DNA of 23,800 bases from Arcobacteraceae bacterium. Its GTDB lineage: Bacteria > Campylobacterota > Campylobacteria > Campylobacterales > Arcobacteraceae. The position numbers and the translations under genes were made by a program. Position 1 is the first letter of the stretch. Each line of letters begins with the position of its first letter. Positions 19,680-23,800 of this stretch are shown here, piece after piece. The notes beneath the pieces are model-generated. The model searched no databases. It saw only the letters and a program-made list of their open reading frames with translations, and was not told the DNA's origin. The stretch lies in contig JALNYH010000028.1 in the NCBI GenBank assembly GCA_023229945.1, positions 1 through 23,800 on the forward strand. Reading direction: 5' to 3'.

Positions 19680-22196
19680 ATGTCTGTAAATTATATTGAT
19701 ACTTCTGAACTTATTGACAATATGAAACATATCAATAGGTTTAAAGCTGATTTAGAAGAACTCAACAAAACTTGGTCACAACTTACCCTTTTGGGTCAAC
19801 TTGGCAATACTACTACAGATATGAGTAAAACTCAAAATAGTTTCAATAATTTAACAGATGAACTAATAACCCAATTATCTACAAAAACAATCAATAAAAC
19901 AGTGAGTGAAATGACTTCAATAGCTCAAGTTACAGTTGATATTGTGATAAGAAATCTTTTTGAAAGAACTGCTGATATTGGTTTTTTATCAACTGATGAT
20001 GAAATTATTAATTTTCTAAAAAATAAAAACTCAGATATCAATTCATACCAATTACTCAAACTTAGATTCAAAGAATATACTGCAAAATACTCTGTTTATG
20101 ATGATATCATCTTATTTGATAAAGAAGGCAAAGTCGTATGTAGGCTTAGTCAAGATACCTGTGAATACAGCAATGATGACATAGTGAGTATGTGTAAAAC
20201 TACACAAAACAACTTCGTAGAAACTTTTAAATATCATGATTTTATACCAAATAAACCAAATTCACTTGTATATAGCTACAAAGTAGAAGATTATGACAAA
20301 TCAATAATTGGATTTTTGGCACTTAGCTTCAAATTTGAAAACGAGATGGAAACAATCTTCAAAAACCTTTCCAAGCCCAACTCAAAAGCTGTTATTATGC
20401 TTCTTGATATAGATGGCAAGGTGATAGCTTCAAGTGATTCTTACCATATCCCAACAGGGGTTTATTTCAATACAGATACTTCAAGTGAATTTAAAATCAT
20501 ATCATTTGCAGGACGAGACTATATCGCAAAAACTTGTAAGACAAACGGCTATGAAGGCTTTTATGGTCTAGGATGGCTTGGGCATATCATGATTCCACTT
20601 GAGTGTGCTTTCAAAAACTCATCAAAAGAACTACAAATCAATCAAGATATATTGTCAATTATTATGCACAATGAATATCTGTTTGAAAAAGAACTTCTTG
20701 AGATATCAAATAAAGCTGATAAAATCCAAGAAGAGCTAAATAGAACTGTTTGGAATGGAAATATCAAACTAACCTCTTCAAACCAAAACAACCAAGCATC
20801 CCAAGCTTCATCTTTTGCACGATCAATCCTCAAAGAGATAAGATTTACAGGGGAAAAAACAAAAATCTTATTTGAGCAATCTATCAAAAACTTGAATTTT
20901 ACTATTATGGAAGCATTGCTTGATGATGTTGGATTTTTGGCAACTCTTAGTATAGATATAATGGATAGAAATCTTTACGAAAGAGCCAATGACTGTAGAT
21001 GGTGGGCTCTTACTCCAATACTCAAAAAAGCACTCACTCACAATGAAAACATAGAAGATTTAAGAGATATTTTGGAATACATCAACTCGCTTTATACTGT
21101 ATATTCAAATATATTGATTTATGATAAAAACAAAACTATACTAGCAGTATCCAACAAAGACAATTCACTCATAGGCACAAAACTATCTCAAGAGTGGACT
21201 AATAAAACATTATCAATCAAAGAAACATCCAAATACTGTGTGAGTGAGTTTGAAAATACTTATCTTTACAACAATAACTACTCATACATCTATAATGCTC
21301 CGATATTACATGACTCAAAAGATGAAGCAGTAGGTGGCATTGCAATAGTATTTGATTCTACAAGTCAATTTGATGCTATGCTTAGAGACTCTTTACCAAA
21401 AAATATCCAAGATTCACATATGTTTGCAATGTTTGTAGAGAAGAAAAACCAAAAAATAATCTCATCTACAAATAGTGATTTTGCTATTGGTTCAAAACTC
21501 AATATTGATAGTGATTTTTTTGAACTAAAAAATAATCAAACACTTTCTAAAATTGTAAAAATTGGTGATATTTACTATATAGTAGGATGTAGTTGCTCCA
21601 AAGGTTATCGTGAGTATAAAAGCAAAGATGACAGCTATCAAAATGATATTTTGTCATTTGTATTTATCTATGGTGGGGATGCAAACCAAAACTTCAATCA
21701 AGCAAACAATAAACTTCAACACCTATATAACTATGGGGAAAATGAAGTAGAAAATACAGATATTGCCACATTTTATATAGGGCATAAATGGATAGGTGTA
21801 GAGGCAAAAGATGTAGTTGAATCACTTGATATTGACTCTTTACAATCACCTATTTCAATAGATTCCAATCATCACTTCAAAGGGACTGTTTTGTACAAAG
21901 AAAATATAGTAAGTGTCCTTGATATTACATATTTTCTCAAAAACAGTATATTTATGAAAGATACCAAAGATATTATTATCATACGATACAAAAACTCTTC
22001 ACACGACCATACTATAGGGATATTAGCAGATAAACTAGGAGAAATTGTATCTGTTCCAAAAAGCAAAATATCAAAACTTGATGACCACCTCATAGGTGCT
22101 GGCATGCTATCTCAAAGTATAGTCATACCACCAAAAGATATAAAAGAAGAGCAGTTATTGACAGTTTTGAATATAGAAAAGATTTCTAAACTATAG
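19680..22196 (+). CDS. Soluble double-Cache-like CheW-domain protein
   Basis: An 838-aa protein with no membrane helix. After about 75 helical residues come two related sensor units, seen from a duplicated signature: RNLFERTADIGFLSTD (near 91-106) and RNLYERANDCRWWALT (near 430-446). Each is followed by a PAS/Cache-like strand pattern (YSVYDDIILFDKEGKVV; YTVYSNILIYDKNKTIL). The last ~145 residues are a CheW domain (TFYIGHKWIGVEAKDVVESL, FKGTVLYKENIVSVLDITYFL, GILADKLGEIVSVP). It should couple a cytoplasmic signal to CheA arrays, like an oversized CheV/CheW. The start at 19680 has GGAG 7 bases upstream, better than the ATG at 19668. It has a sigma54 promoter, shared by nif or flagellar control. 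Confidence 0.88.
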   Translation: MSVNYIDTSELIDNMKHINRFKADLEELNKTWSQLTLLGQLGNTTTDMSKTQNSFNNLTDELITQLSTKTINKTVSEMTSIAQVTVDIVIRNLFERTADIGFLSTDDEIINFLKNKNSDINSYQLLKLRFKEYTAKYSVYDDIILFDKEGKVVCRLSQDTCEYSNDDIVSMCKTTQNNFVETFKYHDFIPNKPNSLVYSYKVEDYDKSIIGFLALSFKFENEMETIFKNLSKPNSKAVIMLLDIDGKVIASSDSYHIPTGVYFNTDTSSEFKIISFAGRDYIAKTCKTNGYEGFYGLGWLGHIMIPLECAFKNSSKELQINQDILSIIMHNEYLFEKELLEISNKADKIQEELNRTVWNGNIKLTSSNQNNQASQASSFARSILKEIRFTGEKTKILFEQSIKNLNFTIMEALLDDVGFLATLSIDIMDRNLYERANDCRWWALTPILKKALTHNENIEDLRDILEYINSLYTVYSNILIYDKNKTILAVSNKDNSLIGTKLSQEWTNKTLSIKETSKYCVSEFENTYLYNNNYSYIYNAPILHDSKDEAVGGIAIVFDSTSQFDAMLRDSLPKNIQDSHMFAMFVEKKNQKIISSTNSDFAIGSKLNIDSDFFELKNNQTLSKIVKIGDIYYIVGCSCSKGYREYKSKDDSYQNDILSFVFIYGGDANQNFNQANNKLQHLYNYGENEVENTDIATFYIGHKWIGVEAKDVVESLDIDSLQSPISIDSNHHFKGTVLYKENIVSVLDITYFLKNSIFMKDTKDIIIIRYKNSSHDHTIGILADKLGEIVSVPKSKISKLDDHLIGAGMLSQSIVIPPKDIKEEQLLTVLNIEKISKL

Positions 22197-22209
22197 CCAA
22201 AGAATACAA

Positions 22210-22258
22210 GATGTTGTTGTTTGTGAAATCCATACCAACAACATCATTCACTTTTTTT
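22210..22258 (+). terminator. Probable terminator of the Cache-CheW gene
   Basis: Arms GATGTTGTTG (22210-22219) and CAACAACATC (22236-22245) pair perfectly around a 16-base loop. A run of seven T lies at 22252-22258, inside the 3' end of the converging DUF2238 gene. Confidence 0.55.
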
Positions 22259-22877
22259 CTCTCAAATAACCTATAAACCAAGCCAAAAAAGCCCCTATAG
22301 TAGCAAATAGCATATCACTATGTGCATCCCAAATATCGCCTTGAGTGCCAAGATAGTGCATCCCAAGCTCTCCACCAAAAACAATTGCCACACCCCACTC
22401 TATAAGCTCATATATAAGAGACAATGCCATGATGCTTTGCACAGCAAAGAACCAACACCATTGTTTGCCAAGAGATAAAACTCTTGCAAAGATTTCTTGT
22501 ATTGGATAAGCACAAAGTAAACCAAATAAAAAATGCACAAGCCTATCAAAATGGTTTCGCTCCCATCCCATAGCTTCATTGAGACTCCAGCTACAACAAG
22601 CATCAAGCCACGCTTCATAAGGCACTAAAGCATAAGTATAGTGAGAGCCTATAGAATGAATAATAAGAAATACAACTATCATGATATAAGATATTGTAGA
22701 AAATCTAAATTTTTTGATAATCCCAAGCATAAGAATAACAACAATAAAAACTAAAATATTTTCAAGTATCCAATCTCCCCTATCATACGGTGCGATGCCT
22801 GACCAAATCCAAACAGCAACAAACACTACAATAAGGACATATAGAAGTATGTTATGCGATTTTATATTATCAAACAT
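22248..22877 (-). CDS. DUF2238/YjdF-type inner-membrane protein
   Basis: A 209-aa protein with about six transmembrane helices. The family signature is clear: HFDRLVHFLFGLLCAYPIQEI, then YELIEWGVAIVFGGE and YLGTQGDIWDAHSDMLFATIGA. The length equals E. coli YjdF. The biochemical function is not known. The start is the ATG at 22877; a TTG one codon earlier is less likely. It converges with the Cache-CheW gene and lies 113 bases downstream of the ArsC-like gene on the same strand. Confidence 0.92.
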   Translation of the reverse strand: MFDNIKSHNILLYVLIVVFVAVWIWSGIAPYDRGDWILENILVFIVVILMLGIIKKFRFSTISYIMIVVFLIIHSIGSHYTYALVPYEAWLDACCSWSLNEAMGWERNHFDRLVHFLFGLLCAYPIQEIFARVLSLGKQWCWFFAVQSIMALSLIYELIEWGVAIVFGGELGMHYLGTQGDIWDAHSDMLFATIGAFLAWFIGYLREKK

Positions 22878-22990
22878 CAAGTAAGTAACCCACCTCTCTT
22901 ATGAAATATGTTGTCATATATTGGCAGAAAAACAAATACCTGCCTCTAGTACTCATAATAAGCCATACTATCACATAAAACCTTAAAAAT

Positions 22991-23410
22991 TTAAACTGTG
23001 CATTTATCACTTTTTTGGCAAGTGGCTAAAGAGATATGCTCACATATTTCTATATCAAGAAGTGCATTGATTTTTGGAATATCAAACCCACATATATAAT
23101 GTTTGCCAATTTGCAGCAAAGGGCGTTTGATAAGTATCGGATTACTACACATCATACCTATAAGCTCATCTTTTGAATAGCTACTTATATCTATCTCTTT
23201 GTTTTTGATTTGAGGGGAGAATTGGTTGATAATCTCACTTTTATCAAGTCCATCAAAAAACAACACAAGAGTCTCTTTTGTCCATGGGGTATCAAGGATA
23301 TTTTTGGTATGAAATGCAAGACCATTTAGACTTAAGATTTCTTTTTGCTTTTTGTTACCAGCACATCCTAGCTTTTCATAAAAAATTATATTGTAGTTAG
23401 TAAATTTCAT
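22991..23410 (-). CDS. Nitrogenase-associated ArsC-like protein (NifO-type)
   Basis: A 139-aa thioredoxin-fold protein of the ArsC/Spx family, in the branch called nitrogenase-associated protein (NifO-like). Diagnostic parts are IIFYEKLGCAGNKKQKEIL, FHTKNILDTPWTKETLVLFF, NPILIKRPLLQIGKHYICGFD and a Cys-rich tail. The single Cys in KLGC takes the place of the ArsC catalytic Cys. NifO in Azotobacter is linked to Mo use and nitrate response; the role here is inferred. The start at 23410 has AAAGGAG 4 bases upstream; an earlier in-frame start at 23437 overlaps the sigma54 promoter and is rejected. Confidence 0.85.
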   Translation of the reverse strand: MKFTNYNIIFYEKLGCAGNKKQKEILSLNGLAFHTKNILDTPWTKETLVLFFDGLDKSEIINQFSPQIKNKEIDISSYSKDELIGMMCSNPILIKRPLLQIGKHYICGFDIPKINALLDIEICEHISLATCQKSDKCTV

Positions 23411-23433
23411 TCTACTCCTTTGATGTACAATAT

Positions 23434-23447
23434 GCAAGAAGTGTACC
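23434..23447 (-). promoter_or_regulatory. Sigma54 promoter of the ArsC-like gene
   Basis: On the minus strand, AGGTACACTTCTTGCA has GG (23447-23446), ten bases, GC (23435-23434). The predicted start is near 23422, at the edge of the AAAGGAG ribosome site, so the leader is only about 12 bases. Confidence 0.75.
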
Positions 23448-23452
23448 TATTT

Positions 23453-23466
23453 GGTATAGATTTTGC
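23453..23466 (+). promoter_or_regulatory. Sigma54 promoter of the 62-aa gene
   Basis: TGGTATAGATTTTGCA has GG (23453-23454), ten bases, GC (23465-23466). The predicted start is near 23478, where the AAAGGA ribosome site begins, giving a 12-base leader. It is back-to-back with the minus-strand promoter; the two GG elements are 5 bases apart. Confidence 0.72.
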
Positions 23467-23489
23467 ATATCTTAACCAAAGGATAAAAT

Positions 23490-23678
23490 ATGGGAAGAAT
23501 AGAAGAAACAATCAAAAAAGACCTAATGAGTACAATATTTACAGATACTTTCAAAATATACGAATTTATCGACTCAAGATTTAGTCTTGATGAAAAAACA
23601 AGAACAGATGTTATCTCAAAAATCAATGGCTTAAATAATGAATTGACGGTGATTTTAAAGGATGTTAAGCTCTCGTAA
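23490..23678 (+). CDS. Novel 62-aa protein under a sigma54 promoter
   Basis: I do not recognise this protein. It is 62 aa, mixed charge and mostly helical in appearance: IEETIKKDLMSTIFTDTFKI, then YEFIDSRFSLDEKTRTDVISK and INGLNNELTVILKDVKLS. There is no Cys, membrane helix or signal peptide. AAAGGA lies 6 bases before the ATG. Its own sigma54 promoter, divergent from a nitrogenase-associated gene, argues that it is a real gene of the nif regulon. Its last 14 bases overlap the end of the converging gene. Confidence 0.7.
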   Translation: MGRIEETIKKDLMSTIFTDTFKIYEFIDSRFSLDEKTRTDVISKINGLNNELTVILKDVKLS

Positions 23679-23799
23679 AATTATCCATATCAAGAAAAAT
23701 TTTATAAAATGGGATGATTTGTATTACGATACCACCTACCTCTATCTCATCTTCGGTATCATATGATATAATCAACCCATTTTTGAGATTAAATTTATT
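23665..23799 (-). CDS. AAA/DUF4143-type ATP-binding protein, C-terminal end (partial)
   Basis: The frame enters from the right edge and encodes 44 residues ending ...FLDMDNFTRA. The segment GLIISYDTEDEIEVGG followed by IVIQIIPFYKIFL is the typical C-terminus of DUF4143 proteins (AAA_14 plus DUF4143), where the nuclease-like end closes with a 'vvPxxkxL' strand. The ATPase part lies outside the window. It overlaps the 62-aa gene by 14 bases in a convergent arrangement. Confidence 0.65.
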   Translation of the reverse strand, partial: NKFNLKNGLIISYDTEDEIEVGGIVIQIIPFYKIFLDMDNFTRA

Positions 23800-23800
23800 A

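Noticed and set aside
22902..22979. 25-codon + strand frame between the DUF2238 and ArsC-like genes
   Set aside because: No ribosome site and no homology; a GGCAG/CTGCC short hairpin there is too weak to call.

Overview
The window is AT-rich, densely coded DNA. Its diguanylate cyclases, chemotaxis proteins, sigma54-type promoters and nif genes with diverged relatives suggest a free-living, motile, nitrogen-fixing member of the Campylobacterota (Arcobacter/Sulfurospirillum/Sulfurimonas-like). This is a judgement from protein style and composition; no rRNA or tRNA gene is present to confirm it.

Layout. (1) 1-2554: the end of a methyl-accepting chemotaxis protein and a PAS-PAS-GGDEF-EAL protein. 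(2) 2582-6587, minus strand: a nif block read as peroxiredoxin-like gene, 2[4Fe-4S] ferredoxin, nifB, nifE. (3) 6678-10908: a non-nif block with ung, a Wzz-type chain-length protein full of 15-residue repeats, a 31-codon membrane ORF, an HTH regulator with its own operator-like sites, a GNAT protein and a ParE-type toxin-antitoxin pair. (4) 11047-14855, plus strand: a NifX-family protein, a NifQ variant, a Sel1-Nfu fusion, nifX, a NifA-like activator and a cysteine-less Tpx-like protein. (5) 14921-16822, minus strand: a Cache-PAS-GGDEF sensor. (6) 16942-19579, plus strand: a degenerate SIR2-like protein overlapping a diverged ClpX, a 141-bp palindromic element and a second ferredoxin. (7) 19680-22196: a soluble double-Cache-CheW protein. 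(8) 22248-23800: a YjdF/DUF2238 membrane protein, a nitrogenase-associated ArsC-like protein, a novel 62-aa gene and the end of an AAA/DUF4143 protein.

How it fits together. No structural nitrogenase genes (nifHDK) and no nifN are present. This is the cofactor and accessory half of a nif regulon: NifB (NifB-co synthesis), NifE (scaffold subunit), NifX, a NifQ-like Mo donor, Nfu-type Fe-S delivery, ferredoxins for electron supply, an ArsC-like nitrogenase-associated protein, and a ClpX that recalls the nif-linked ClpX2 of Azotobacter. Seven sites fit the sigma54 pattern GG-N10-GC (one has GT at -12). They precede the peroxiredoxin-like gene, nifB, the NifX-family gene, the SIR2-clpX pair, the Cache-CheW gene, the ArsC-like gene and the 62-aa gene. 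The last two are served by back-to-back promoters whose -24 elements are 5 bp apart.

The strongest oddities are the NifA-like activator, which stops after its AAA+ domain and has no C-terminal DNA-binding helix-turn-helix; the absence of any visible NifA upstream site (TGT-N10-ACA); the SIR2-like/ClpX module with a replaced RKH loop; and two thioredoxin-fold proteins that have lost the peroxidatic cysteine.
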